Source of the DNA: Paenibacillus lutrae
GTDB taxonomy: Bacteria; Bacillota; Bacilli; Paenibacillales; NBRC-103111
Reading direction: 5' to 3'
Length of the DNA: 64,000 nucleotides
Assembly (NCBI RefSeq): GCF_009757775.1
Contig: NZ_RHLK01000005.1
Coordinates: 124,969-188,968 of the forward strand
Part shown: piece after piece, positions 15,820 through 24,180 of the stretch
How positions within the stretch are numbered: the stretch's first letter is position 1
Layout: each line of letters starts with the position of its first letter
Program-made: the position numbers and the translations under genes
Notes under the pieces: model-generated
Told to the model about the DNA's origin: nothing
The model's database searches: none
The model's input: only the letters and a program-made list of their open reading frames with translations

Positions 15820-17283
15820 TTATTTCACGTTCACCGCCGTCTGCGGATTTACCGGATTCCCTTCCTTCTTCAGCTTCTCGATTCCAAAGCCGGTAAAGGC
15901 GTAAATCATCGCGAACACGACGCATAAATAACATGGGATAGCCCAGATCCAGAAACTCCCCGGGCCGACTCCCAGAACTTCCAGATAGAATATTCCGGAT
16001 ACGCCCCAAGGAACAAATGGCAGCAGCATCGTACCCGAATCTTCCAGTGTTCTGGAAAGATTCTTGGGATGGAGTCCCATTTTGGCATAAGCGTCCTTCA
16101 GTAACGTTCCCATCATAATAATGGAAATGGAGGCTACGCCTGCTGTAAACACGATGGCGGCACTTCCCAGAATCGTGACACCGATCAGATGCCACACCTT
16201 GGATACCTTGCTGTAAAAGGCAGCGAGGATCACATCCAGGCAGCCTGCCACTTCAACAATGCCCGCGAACGCATAGCCGCAAATAATCGTAACCGCGATG
16301 GTCGTCATCGAGAAAATGCCGCCCCGGTTGATCAGCTTCGTCACCGTATCGGAAATGGCCGACGGGTCGAATCCCGCGGCATGCACCATGGAGACGTTAA
16401 ACCCGTTGATCATCGACTGAAATCCGTCTACAAAACCGAACCCGTTGGACAGCATGCCAACCACAACGGCTACGGCCGAAGACAGCAGCATGACGGGCAC
16501 GGTCGGTTTTTTGTAATAAGCGCCCCAGAATATCACGGCAAAAGGCAGCAGCATAAATACATTCCACTGATAAATCGAATCCAGATCGGCCAGCAGCGCC
16601 TGGATGTTGGCATCGTTCACGGTTGCGGCCTCTCTGTTGAGGCCGACAACGACATACACAACCATGGCGATTACTGACGCCGGAATCGTCGTATACAGCA
16701 TATGTTTGATATGGTCGAACAAGTTGACGCCGGTAATCATAGGAGCCAGATTGGTCGTATCGGACAGAGGGGACAGTTTGTCCCCGAACACGCCGCCCGC
16801 AATAATCGCGCCTGCTGCCATAGGCAGCGGAACACCCAACTCGGCCGCGATACCCATAAGCGCAACCCCCGCCGTTGCGGTAGATCCCCACGCCGTGCCT
16901 GTGGCCGTCGATACGATGGCCACAATAACGAAAGCAGTCACGAGGAAAAAGCTCGGGTTAATCATTTTAAGCCCGTAATAAATCATCATCGGAACCGTAC
17001 CGGAATAGACCCATGTACCGATAACAATGCCGACCGCAAACAAAATGAAAATGGCGGGCATACAGTTCCCTAACCGGACGGAAATCCCCTTCTCCATTTC
17101 GTCCCAAGTCAATCCCACCCGTTTCCCGATAAAAGCGGCGTATACGGCCGACAGGATCAGTAACGGCTGAATGCCGATTTTAAAATAGCCAAACCCTACC
17201 CCGACAGCGACTCCCATAAACACCAGACAGGATACCGATTCCAGTAATGTCGGCTTGCGTTTCACAGACAGGCCTCCCTTCAT
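15820..17283 (-). CDS. NhaC-family Na+/H+ antiporter
   Basis: This is a multi-pass membrane protein of about 487 residues and 11-12 helices in the NhaC family. The conserved stretch FIGKRVGLTWDEMEKGI, the motif ATGTAWGSTATAGVALMGIA and the block GGVFGDKLSPLSDTTNLAPMI are typical of NhaC. Relatives exchange H+ or Na+ for Na+, malate or lactate. An ATG at 17307 is unlikely. The ATG at 17283 has AAGGGGG at 7 nt, and a GTG at 17265 has GGGAGG at 7 nt and is a real alternative. It may couple substrate uptake to Na+ in the opine unit. Confidence 0.86.
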   Translation of the reverse strand: MKGGLSVKRKPTLLESVSCLVFMGVAVGVGFGYFKIGIQPLLILSAVYAAFIGKRVGLTWDEMEKGISVRLGNCMPAIFILFAVGIVIGTWVYSGTVPMMIYYGLKMINPSFFLVTAFVIVAIVSTATGTAWGSTATAGVALMGIAAELGVPLPMAAGAIIAGGVFGDKLSPLSDTTNLAPMITGVNLFDHIKHMLYTTIPASVIAMVVYVVVGLNREAATVNDANIQALLADLDSIYQWNVFMLLPFAVIFWGAYYKKPTVPVMLLSSAVAVVVGMLSNGFGFVDGFQSMINGFNVSMVHAAGFDPSAISDTVTKLINRGGIFSMTTIAVTIICGYAFAGIVEVAGCLDVILAAFYSKVSKVWHLIGVTILGSAAIVFTAGVASISIIMMGTLLKDAYAKMGLHPKNLSRTLEDSGTMLLPFVPWGVSGIFYLEVLGVGPGSFWIWAIPCYLCVVFAMIYAFTGFGIEKLKKEGNPVNPQTAVNVK

Positions 17284-17342
17284 CCAGCTGCCCCCTTCCC
17301 CCTGCATGATAGCAACCCGGTTACTCCGGCTGCCTCCGCTAA

Positions 17343-18437
17343 TTAAACGCTTTCAATTAACTTCCTGAACGTATAGCCTTCAAAACCCAGCTTCTGCAGG
17401 GTCAGACCATCCCGGTAAAAGTCCGTATCCAGCAAGGAGCCGCCCAGTACGATAACCGCATCAATATTGGGAGTCGGCACACCGGCAGCTTTACCCAGAT
17501 CGGACCACAAGACCAATCCGCTCGAAATATCTTCCGTAAAGTAACGGGATTTCACGCTATGCGGTCCTTTAATTTGCGTGAACACTTCGCTTGTATTAAA
17601 AAGCGTCTGCAGGTCCTCTTCCTCATTCCGGAAATATCCCCTCCGGGCCCTGCTTTGCACCGCGTCTTCCAGTTGAAACCCGAATGCTTGTCCGATCGCC
17701 ATACGTTCGCGCTCAATGGCTCTAAGCACTTTAACGGTATGCTCCGTAATGCCTTCCCGGTATAGCCAGAACTCCCCTTCGGAATAATCGATTCTTCCGG
17801 CATTGAGCAAGCTCGGTCCCGGGTGGACCTCCGGGTTCCCGTTTTCCAGTGTGGTATGCCATATATTGTCCGCCAATACAAAGCAATCATAAATTTGTGA
17901 GCAGACCGCTAACAATTCCTTACTGTTCTCATGCGGGTACGCGGCAAAAAACAGTTTCTTGACCCGCAGAGACAGCTCCACCCTCGCTTCCCCGGGAAAT
18001 GCCCGCGTGCCGTATGTCAACGAATTGGTCTCGGCTATTTTGAATTCCTTCTGAATCCCCAGCTCCCTGGCTTTATTGACGAAACGTACGCAGCCCATCG
18101 CCGCAGCCCCGTTCAGCAGAATCACCTGCTCTTCCGACACCAGAGGAGCCAGCTGCCCGGCAAACAGTTCAATGGCAAATCCCGGAACCGTCAGCATAAC
18201 AATCTGTGCGCCCCGGATCGCCTCCTCCAGATCTGTCGTGACGACGTCTACCTCATAGAACGCCTCACCCTTTGTATCCTGCAGGAGAATACCTCCTTGC
18301 TTCCGGATGCCGTCCAAATTGCCGCCGAACTCCGGCATTTCAAATAAAGCGATTTCAAAACCCTTGGCCTTTAAGTCCGCGGCAGCTGTGATACCGCCGT
18401 TTCCGGCGCCTAGAATGGCGACTCTGGTTACATTCAT
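17343..18437 (-). CDS. NAD/NADP octopine/nopaline (opine) dehydrogenase family protein
   Basis: This 364-residue two-domain oxidoreductase has a Rossmann fold at the start with GAGNGG at 10-15. The C-terminal Octopine_DH domain has the marker N-P-E-V-H-P-G-P-S (His at 205), then LNAGRIDYSEG and YREGITEHTVKVLRAIERERM. Family members make or split opines, secondary amines formed from an amino acid and a 2-oxo acid. It leads a unit with an NhaC antiporter, a TauE exporter and a PucR regulator, which suggests catabolism or release of such a compound. The substrate cannot be read. GGGAGG lies about 11 nt before the ATG. Confidence 0.85.
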   Translation of the reverse strand: MNVTRVAILGAGNGGITAAADLKAKGFEIALFEMPEFGGNLDGIRKQGGILLQDTKGEAFYEVDVVTTDLEEAIRGAQIVMLTVPGFAIELFAGQLAPLVSEEQVILLNGAAAMGCVRFVNKARELGIQKEFKIAETNSLTYGTRAFPGEARVELSLRVKKLFFAAYPHENSKELLAVCSQIYDCFVLADNIWHTTLENGNPEVHPGPSLLNAGRIDYSEGEFWLYREGITEHTVKVLRAIERERMAIGQAFGFQLEDAVQSRARRGYFRNEEEDLQTLFNTSEVFTQIKGPHSVKSRYFTEDISSGLVLWSDLGKAAGVPTPNIDAVIVLGGSLLDTDFYRDGLTLQKLGFEGYTFRKLIESV

Positions 18438-18483
18438 GATGTGATAACCTCCCTTAGCTCTTCCTAATTAGTTATCTCACAGT

Positions 18484-18498
18484 CTGAAAGCGATTTCT
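18484..18498 (-). promoter_or_regulatory. Candidate CcpA (cre) site upstream of opine unit
   Basis: CTGAAAGCGATTTCT on the plus strand fits the cre consensus WTGNAANCGNWNNCW at all but the first position. It lies 47-61 nt upstream of the opine dehydrogenase start. Catabolite repression is inferred. Confidence 0.45.
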
Positions 18499-18512
18499 AT
18501 ATTCATCGATTC

Positions 18513-18536
18513 AAAAAAAATTGTGCTGGAGCACAA
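18513..18536 (-). terminator. Hairpin plus T-tract in the opine-unit leader
   Basis: TTGTGC and GCACAA (18521-18536) form a perfect short stem with a 4-nt loop, followed in the minus direction by eight T. It is either a second terminator of the upstream lipoprotein gene, an attenuator of the opine unit, or an operator. Confidence 0.5.
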
Positions 18537-18595
18537 ATTAAGACTTAGTACGAGCCTCCGGTTCCTTGAAGAAAGTTTCGTCTGTCGCTGACGAG

Positions 18596-18645
18596 CACAA
18601 AAAAGTTCCCCGCCGCTTAAGAAAGCGGAAGGGAACTTTTTGTGC
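18596..18645. terminator. Bidirectional terminator after PCYCGC gene
   Basis: AAAAAGTTCCC (18600-18610) pairs with GGGAACTTTTT (18631-18641), with an inner CCGCTT/AAGCGG stem. A/T tracts lie on both sides. It lies just past the lipoprotein stop. Confidence 0.8.
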
Positions 18646-18656
18646 CATTAGCAGTA

Positions 18657-19148
18657 TTAGGCTTGCGGCATCGGAGTGTCGGTCGGCTTGCCTGCTCCGG
18701 TTTTGTAGGCTTCATCAATCGCTTTACGAATTTCAAGCGTACTCTTTCCCTGCTTTTTCATAGCGACGGATTTAAGAGCAATTTCCAGACAGATTCCGCA
18801 GCGGGTGCCGTGATCATCCCATACGATGGAGCCATCGGAGCCGGTTTCACGGATAAAGCAGTTCTGATTGCTCTTATGTCCGGCACTTTCGCCGCATCCA
18901 CAGTAGCAGGGCATCCATTCCAGCAGCTCTTTATTCTCGCCTGCTAATTGGTAAATCGTGCGGATTTCCTCTTTTTGATTCGCCAGGAAAGCCGGCAGCA
19001 CTTTGACGGAAGCGGTCTTTTCTTGAAGGTCGCCATTAGGCGCGTGCTGCGTATCGTGTTCCGCCTTCTTAGACTCACCGCCGCAAGCGGTTAGGACAAT
19101 ACTTGCGAGTAGGATGAGCAGCAAAGTCCAGCTCATGTTTCTTTTCAT
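18657..19148 (-). CDS. PCYCGC-motif lipoprotein
   Basis: This 163-residue exported lipoprotein has a signal with lipobox LTAC (Cys at about 22). It carries the name-giving motif PCYCGCGESAGHKSNQNCFI and two more cysteines in HGTRCGICLEIAL. The six conserved Cys and several His suggest metal or redox binding, but the family has no proven function. It is single-gene, with a bidirectional terminator. The ATG has a moderate GAGAGTG ribosome site. Confidence 0.85.
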   Translation of the reverse strand: MKRNMSWTLLLILLASIVLTACGGESKKAEHDTQHAPNGDLQEKTASVKVLPAFLANQKEEIRTIYQLAGENKELLEWMPCYCGCGESAGHKSNQNCFIRETGSDGSIVWDDHGTRCGICLEIALKSVAMKKQGKSTLEIRKAIDEAYKTGAGKPTDTPMPQA

Positions 19149-19363
19149 AGGTTTTCACTCTCCATCAGCCTGCTTGTTCGCGCAATCGACAGGACAATCC
19201 TGGCCAGCGGCTGATCCATCCGGCTCAGCCGAATCCAGCCTCTGCGCTGGATGCTTGTCCAGTCCCTTAACTACTTAAAGCGGCGTATATTGTTATGGGT
19301 GGACCCCTGTTGGGTACTCAGGGGAGTCTAATGCAGCTGCAGGAACTCGCCTCACTTGACAGG
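19149..19363. other. Intergenic region, no gene seen
   Basis: No coding frame was found. The region should hold the promoter of the PCYCGC gene and the 3' end of the nuclease transcript. No clear terminator with a T-tract was found. Confidence 0.3.
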
Positions 19364-20587
19364 CTATTCCTCCGGTAACTTCCCGCGTTCCGCAGTTTCG
19401 GCTGCGGTTGCCGGCAAGGGCGCTACTTTGCCGTAGGTCCCGCCGCCTCCCACACGAAGCTCCAAAGTACCGCTTCGCGCGGCAGCAATCATACCCGCTA
19501 TCTCTGCGCCCACAACTTCGGCAAGCGCTTCTTGGGTAGTCTCATGAAGAATCGCCATCTCGGAGCCGAATCGTTCCAGCAGCGCAGTCATTTTCCGAGG
19601 CCCCAGACCCGGTATAAATTCCAGCGGCACCTGATAGAAATACGGAGGCCGGTAGTCCGGGATGTAAGAATCGGAGCGGTCAGCAAGCTCCATAATGCGG
19701 TCCATCACACCCCGCACAATTTTGGGGCTGCCGCAATACAGACATCGCCCAACTGCCGCTTCGCTCTCATCCAGAATACTGTCGCAGCTAGGGCAGTAGG
19801 TGCGGTGGTATTTGCCCAGACGCGGATTCAGACCGTAGTTGACCGCAACCGCGCGCCCGTCCTTGCGCCTGAGCGCCAGTACAAGCTCGTCGAATGTCGG
19901 CTCCTCCATGAGGAGCTTGTTATACTCCCGGCCGATTTTGCCGAGGGAATGGGCGTCGGAATTGGTCACGAACGTATACCGGTCCAATTCCGACAGAAAA
20001 CCCGCCATTTCGGAATCCGAGCTCAGGCCGAGCTCTACCCCGGCAATGGCATCCAGATCAAGCAGATGCTCCATGCGGGATGAACCGCTTCCGTACATGC
20101 TTTTGTGAGGCGTAAAAATATGCGCGGGAATAAGGATTCCCCCTCTATTCACCACTTCCGCCTGCAGCTCACGCGCCGTTACATACATACGCTGGGAGCT
20201 CAGCTCCACATTCTTCATGCGCGGCCGCATCCACTCCGTGAATGCTTTCATATCCTGCAGCGATCGCAGGAAGGCGAGCAGATGAACCGGCCCCGTTCCC
20301 GGGTCTCGTACCTCAATCTCGCTCCCCAGCAGGATCGTGGTGCCGCCATACCGGATTCCGCCTCCCGGCAGCTCCACCATTTCGCCATTTGCGAGATATT
20401 GATCGATTTCGTCCTGAACGGCAGGTGAATGACAGTCGATAATTCCGACAATATCCAGACCCTTGCGGTCCGATGCTTCGCGGGCAATGTTGTAGAACGT
20501 CAGGTTGCGGGCACCGCTGATTTTGACGGCTGCGCCCTTCTCCGTACGGCCGATATGAATATGTAAATCCGCGTAGAACGTCCGCAC
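19364..20587 (-). CDS. EndoQ/YqxK-like PHP-domain DNA nuclease
   Basis: This 407-residue PHP-domain protein starts MRTFYADLHIHIG, with metal-binding H-x-H. Further PHP ligands appear in IIDCHSP, ILIPAHIFTP and FVTNSDAHSLG. A zinc-ribbon segment CPSCDSILDESEAAVGRCLYCG lies near residue 265, and a helix-hairpin-helix-like end (FIPGLGPRKMTALLERFG) follows. This layout matches EndoQ, which nicks DNA 5' of deaminated bases; B. subtilis YqxK is a relative beside nudF. The start is GTG, 2 nt after the nudF stop, so translation is probably coupled. The exact substrate here is not proven. Confidence 0.85.
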   Translation of the reverse strand: MRTFYADLHIHIGRTEKGAAVKISGARNLTFYNIAREASDRKGLDIVGIIDCHSPAVQDEIDQYLANGEMVELPGGGIRYGGTTILLGSEIEVRDPGTGPVHLLAFLRSLQDMKAFTEWMRPRMKNVELSSQRMYVTARELQAEVVNRGGILIPAHIFTPHKSMYGSGSSRMEHLLDLDAIAGVELGLSSDSEMAGFLSELDRYTFVTNSDAHSLGKIGREYNKLLMEEPTFDELVLALRRKDGRAVAVNYGLNPRLGKYHRTYCPSCDSILDESEAAVGRCLYCGSPKIVRGVMDRIMELADRSDSYIPDYRPPYFYQVPLEFIPGLGPRKMTALLERFGSEMAILHETTQEALAEVVGAEIAGMIAAARSGTLELRVGGGGTYGKVAPLPATAAETAERGKLPEE

Positions 20588-20589
20588 GG

Positions 20590-21156
20590 TTAGAAAGAAC
20601 CTGTCAGCTTATAGGATTGCCAGGCATAGACGGCCGTGATGGTTTTGGCGTCACTGATTCTGCCCTGTGCAATCAGTTCCTTAGCCTCTTCCATTGTAAT
20701 AGCCGTACATTCGAGGAATTCATCCTCGTCCGGACGCGCTTCGCCAGCCGTTAAACCTTGAGCGGCGAACAAGTGCAGAATCTCATCGGCAAATCCCGGC
20801 GATGTATAGAATGAACACACAGGCTGCAGCGACTCACTGCGATAGCCGGTCTCTTCTTCCAGCTCACGCAGTGCAGCTGTCATCGGCTCTTCGCCCGGAT
20901 CCAGCTTGCCTGCCGGAATCTCCACCTGACTTTTCCCCAGCGGCTTGCGGTACTGCTCCACTACAATCATCCGGTCGTCTCCGGTTATGGCGAGCACACC
21001 CACCGCTCCCGGATGTTTCACGATTTCCCGGGTCGCCATCTCGCCGTTAGGCAGACGGACATGATCCACCTGCAGGGAGATCACTTTTCCTTGAAATATA
21101 GGCTCGGTACGGACCGTTACTTCTTCAAATTTCTGATCGGTTGATTGATTAGACAT
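20590..21156 (-). CDS. nudF: ADP-ribose pyrophosphatase (Nudix hydrolase) NudF
   Basis: This 188-residue Nudix hydrolase splits ADP-ribose to AMP and ribose 5-phosphate. The Nudix box begins at G83 (GKLDPGEE) and ends with RELEEETGY at about 97-105. Before it, VEQYRKPLGKSQVEIPAGK is typical of the ADP-ribose group. A longer frame starts at 21189, but AGGAGGG lies 6 nt before the ATG at 21156. The EndoQ-like gene follows after 2 nt. Confidence 0.92.
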   Translation of the reverse strand: MSNQSTDQKFEEVTVRTEPIFQGKVISLQVDHVRLPNGEMATREIVKHPGAVGVLAITGDDRMIVVEQYRKPLGKSQVEIPAGKLDPGEEPMTAALRELEEETGYRSESLQPVCSFYTSPGFADEILHLFAAQGLTAGEARPDEDEFLECTAITMEEAKELIAQGRISDAKTITAVYAWQSYKLTGSF

Positions 21157-21255
21157 AACAATCCCTCCTGTGCGGTTTCTATCCGTCATTGTAAGCTCAC
21201 GTGTTCTATTATAGCAAATTCTAATGTAAAATCAGCTAAACTCTGTGTCAGAGTA

Positions 21256-21291
21256 TGGAAAATACAAAAGAGAACCCGCCGCGGTTCTCTT
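21256..21291 (-). terminator. Terminator of LCP-protein gene, antisense to mciZ side
   Basis: AAGAGAACC (21268-21276) and GGTTCTCTT (21283-21291) form a 9-bp perfect stem. In the minus direction TTTTGTATTTT follows. Minus-strand transcription from the LCP gene would pass through mciZ before ending here. Confidence 0.75.
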
Positions 21292-21313
21292 CTGATCCTT
21301 TTGAAGTCAATTG

Positions 21314-21343
21314 GAATACCTTGTCCCGCCGGCGCATAAGCTT
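21314..21343 (+). promoter_or_regulatory. Possible SigE promoter of mciZ
   Basis: GAATACC (21314-21320) is followed after 14 nt by CATAAGCTT (21335-21343). It resembles SigE elements, and mciZ is SigE-controlled in B. subtilis. The match is partial. Confidence 0.35.
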
Positions 21344-21377
21344 TTCATAAATCAGGAACAGAAAGAGGGCGTATCCG

Positions 21378-21527
21378 ATGAAAAATTATTCCGGTGCACA
21401 AGGCCTGCGTTTAACCGGTAAGGGTTGGGAAATCAAAACTTATTTACAGCAAATGCTGCGCCAGCAGGGGGATAAAATCTCTCTCTCCGACTATCTGGCT
21501 AAACGTTACGGCCCCTGCCGGGATTGA
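21378..21527 (+). CDS. mciZ: Mother-cell Z-ring inhibitor MciZ
   Basis: This 49-residue protein has an LTGKGWEIKTYLQQML segment that matches the core LVGKAWEIRAKLKEY of B. subtilis MciZ (40 aa). MciZ caps FtsZ filaments in the mother cell to stop further division during sporulation. B. subtilis mciZ is also near nudF, which supports the call. AGAGGG lies 8-9 nt before the ATG. Its 3' end overlaps the end of the convergent LCP gene by 22 bp. Confidence 0.82.
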   Translation: MKNYSGAQGLRLTGKGWEIKTYLQQMLRQQGDKISLSDYLAKRYGPCRD

Positions 21528-22615
21528 CGGAAATCAGGAAAGGTTGGACGAATCCCGAAAGTGCCTCTGCGAGGCCCGTTAATTGCGTCCGTCAGACTGC
21601 CTGATCGGAAGGAATTGGCAGTGCTCTCAGAGTTGAAGCTGCCAGAATGTGTGACAGGCTCCGGAGCCCTGTCTTTGCCGCTGCCCGATAGCAGTGCTTG
21701 CAGCTGTGCCTGCACCCGCCGCCGTTCTTCCGCTGTAATGAGCATGTAAGACACACCGTTTATGCTTGAAGGCGCCGCTTCCATCGGAATCGTTTCCACT
21801 TGGCTGCCTGTTAATGTCGAGAAGGCTCCCGCAAACTGCAAAAGCCTGCGGATCGGAATATCCGTCCGTACGTTATCCCCCATAATTTTAAGAAAACGGT
21901 TGATTTTAGCTACATTCCGGTAGTTCACGGTTTGCGTGAGCAGTTCCTTGACGACCTGCTGCTGCCGTCTCATCCGGGCCAAATCCCCATCCGCATCCCC
22001 CCGGTACCTTGCATAGTTTAATGTTTGTTCCCCGTTCAGCGTTTGACGGCCTTTTCTGAGATACACATGCTTGTGTGTAATCCGGTCGTCAAAATCCATA
22101 TCTTTCTCCACATCTATGGACAAGCCTCCGAGCTCATCCACAAACTTCTTGACTCCATTAAAATTAAAAGCTACGTAATGATCGATGGGGATGGCCAGAA
22201 AGTCCTCTACCGTCTTTACGGCCAAACCGGCTCCCTCGTAGGCATAAGCATGAGCCAGTTTTTCTTTGCCATGCCCTTGAATAGGCAGATACGTATCCCG
22301 CGGAATAGAGAGCAGGGAGATTTGCTGTGTCTGGGCATTGGCGACCGCCAGCATGTTACTGTCCGATCGGCCCTGCTCTACATCGCCTGAATCAACGCCA
22401 AGCAGGAGAAAGGAGTAGGTCGTTTTATTGAGAGGCTCCTGAACAGGAACCGGGCTAACCGACTCTACAGGCCGCTCCCCCGCCTGATTCTGCTCCTGGT
22501 ACACCTGATTCCAGCTCGAGTATGCATTCCATACATAGTAGCCACCGAATAAAAGCAGTGCGGCAAGCGGAATCAGCAGCCATTTTAAACGAGATCGTTT
22601 CTTTCCGGTTGTCAT
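21506..22615 (-). CDS. LCP (LytR-CpsA-Psr) family cell-wall glycopolymer transferase
   Basis: This 369-residue protein has an N-terminal membrane anchor (about 10-28) and an external LCP domain. Typical motifs are LLLGVDSGDVEQGRSDSNMLAVAN, LLSIPRDTYLPI and LNYARYRGDADGDLARMRRQQQVV, which carry the Asp/Arg residues for polyprenyl-phosphate and Mg binding. LCP proteins attach teichoic acid or similar polymers to peptidoglycan. The last 65 residues are Ser/Arg/Gly-rich and probably disordered. AGGAGGG precedes the ATG. Convergent with mciZ. Confidence 0.9.
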   Translation of the reverse strand: MTTGKKRSRLKWLLIPLAALLLFGGYYVWNAYSSWNQVYQEQNQAGERPVESVSPVPVQEPLNKTTYSFLLLGVDSGDVEQGRSDSNMLAVANAQTQQISLLSIPRDTYLPIQGHGKEKLAHAYAYEGAGLAVKTVEDFLAIPIDHYVAFNFNGVKKFVDELGGLSIDVEKDMDFDDRITHKHVYLRKGRQTLNGEQTLNYARYRGDADGDLARMRRQQQVVKELLTQTVNYRNVAKINRFLKIMGDNVRTDIPIRRLLQFAGAFSTLTGSQVETIPMEAAPSSINGVSYMLITAEERRRVQAQLQALLSGSGKDRAPEPVTHSGSFNSESTANSFRSGSLTDAINGPRRGTFGIRPTFPDFRQSRQGP

Positions 22616-22864
22616 CCTCGCCCTCCTTTCTCTGCGGTCTTTATTTCAGTCCCCATAGTATGCGGTACGGCTACTCAAAAAAATGACCCCGCCGCTTAGC
22701 ATCTTCTGTGAACAACGGGATTCTCTGCATACGCTGGGTGCTTTCTCTCACTGGAAGAACGCAAAGAAGCCCCCACGGCGCTCTAATCGAGGCTGAGGAC
22801 TTCTCTGGTCAATTGATAATTACTGCTAAATTCCTGCTAACCGATCCTTTAATCAAGGAAAAAT

Positions 22865-24004
22865 TCACTTCGCCTGGTTCGTCACTTCCCGGATAATGGC
22901 AACAACCGCTTCGGCTGTCTTTACAAGATCGGAGACGGCGATGTTCTCCTGCGTCGTGTGGATCTCCTTGTAGCCTACGGCCAGGTTCACGGTCGGAATA
23001 CCCATTCCGTTAAAAATGTTCGCGTCACTGCCGCCGCCGGAATGGAAGGTGCTCGTCTTGCAGCCGATACCTTCAAGAGCTTTCATCGCCAGCTGGACAA
23101 CGGGCGCGTTATCCTCGTACATGAACGCCGGGTAAGCGATGTCCGATTCGAAATCGCATGTCGTTCCGTAGTCGGCGGCCGTGCTGAGGCAGGCTTCTTT
23201 CATGGCTTCGAGCTGGGCAACAAGTTTCTCTTGCACGATACTCCGCGCTTCCGCTTCGAGAACCACCCGGTCACAGACCACGTTGAGAGGCCCGATACCG
23301 GAGAAGCTGCCGATATTAGCCGTTGTCTCCGAATCAATCCGGCCCAGTTTCATACGTGCAATGGCTTTGCTTGCTACCTGGATCGCGGAAATACCGTCTT
23401 CAGGATTTACGCCCGCATGAGCTGACTTGCCGTACATCACGATCCTGATTTCAGCGCGGGCAGGAGCTGCGACTGCGATTCCCCCGATTTCACCATTAGA
23501 GTCCAGCGCATAGCCGAACTCCGCTTTCATGACAGACGGGTCCATGGCACGGGCACCTTTGAGCCCGGATTCTTCACCTACGGTAATCACGAATTGGATA
23601 GGACCATGCGGAATATTGCGTTCCTTCAGGACACGGATCGCTTCGAACATAGCCGCGATCCCCGCTTTGTCATCACTGCCCAGAATCGTAGTGCCGTCAC
23701 TGCGGATAATTCCGTCTTCCCCGATTTGGGGTTTGATACCGTTACCGGGTGCTACCGTATCCATATGACTGGTAAAGAAAATACACGGTGTCGTATCCGG
23801 TGCGCCACCGGACGCCTCCAGCATACAGATCAGATTGCCTGCGCCGTGTCCCGACTTCGCGGCAGCGTCATCCATAACTACGGAAAGCCCGAGTGCTTCG
23901 AACTTGCTCTGAAGCACCCGGCTGATTTCCTGCTCATGCCGCGTTACACTATCCACCTGAACGAGCTCAACAAATTCCTGAATTAACCTTTCTTGCTGGA
24001 TCAT
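22865..24004 (-). CDS. M20-family peptidase (PepT-like, YqjE type)
   Basis: This 379-residue zinc aminopeptidase or tripeptidase is of the M20/M28 type. The first metal motif is FFTSHMDTVAPG (His and Asp), the bridging Asp lies in ILGSDDKAGIAAM, and the catalytic pair is in VITVGEESGLKG. The dimerisation domain (about 170-290) contains GKSAHAGVNPEDG. The last ligand His is near EIHTTQENI. It resembles YqjE/PepT2 proteins; the exact peptide substrate is unknown. Divergent from the small Prli42 gene. Confidence 0.87.
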   Translation of the reverse strand: MIQQERLIQEFVELVQVDSVTRHEQEISRVLQSKFEALGLSVVMDDAAAKSGHGAGNLICMLEASGGAPDTTPCIFFTSHMDTVAPGNGIKPQIGEDGIIRSDGTTILGSDDKAGIAAMFEAIRVLKERNIPHGPIQFVITVGEESGLKGARAMDPSVMKAEFGYALDSNGEIGGIAVAAPARAEIRIVMYGKSAHAGVNPEDGISAIQVASKAIARMKLGRIDSETTANIGSFSGIGPLNVVCDRVVLEAEARSIVQEKLVAQLEAMKEACLSTAADYGTTCDFESDIAYPAFMYEDNAPVVQLAMKALEGIGCKTSTFHSGGGSDANIFNGMGIPTVNLAVGYKEIHTTQENIAVSDLVKTAEAVVAIIREVTNQAK

Positions 24005-24071
24005 ATCTTTCCTCCTATGTTGCGATGGTTTACAATAGTCTTATAAGTTGTCCGAATAGGAGTGATTAATT

Positions 24072-24173
24072 ATGAAACGAAACCGCTGGTTTAAAATCGT
24101 CGTGTACATTATGCTGTTCAGCATGGTGCTGTCCACTCTGATGATGTCCCTCAGTTACCTGGTGACATTCTAA
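24072..24173 (+). CDS. Prli42-like stressosome-associated miniprotein
   Basis: This 33-residue protein has a basic start (MKRNRWFKIV) followed by a single membrane helix ending in SLSYLVTF. The pattern of a short basic head and a Leu/Met-rich helix containing LSTLMM resembles Prli42, the miniprotein that anchors the stressosome in Listeria and is conserved in Bacillales. AGGAG lies 9 nt upstream. It ends 7 nt from the bkdB stop (convergent). The call rests on a short sequence. Confidence 0.68.
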   Translation: MKRNRWFKIVVYIMLFSMVLSTLMMSLSYLVTF

Positions 24174-24180
24174 AAGACCA

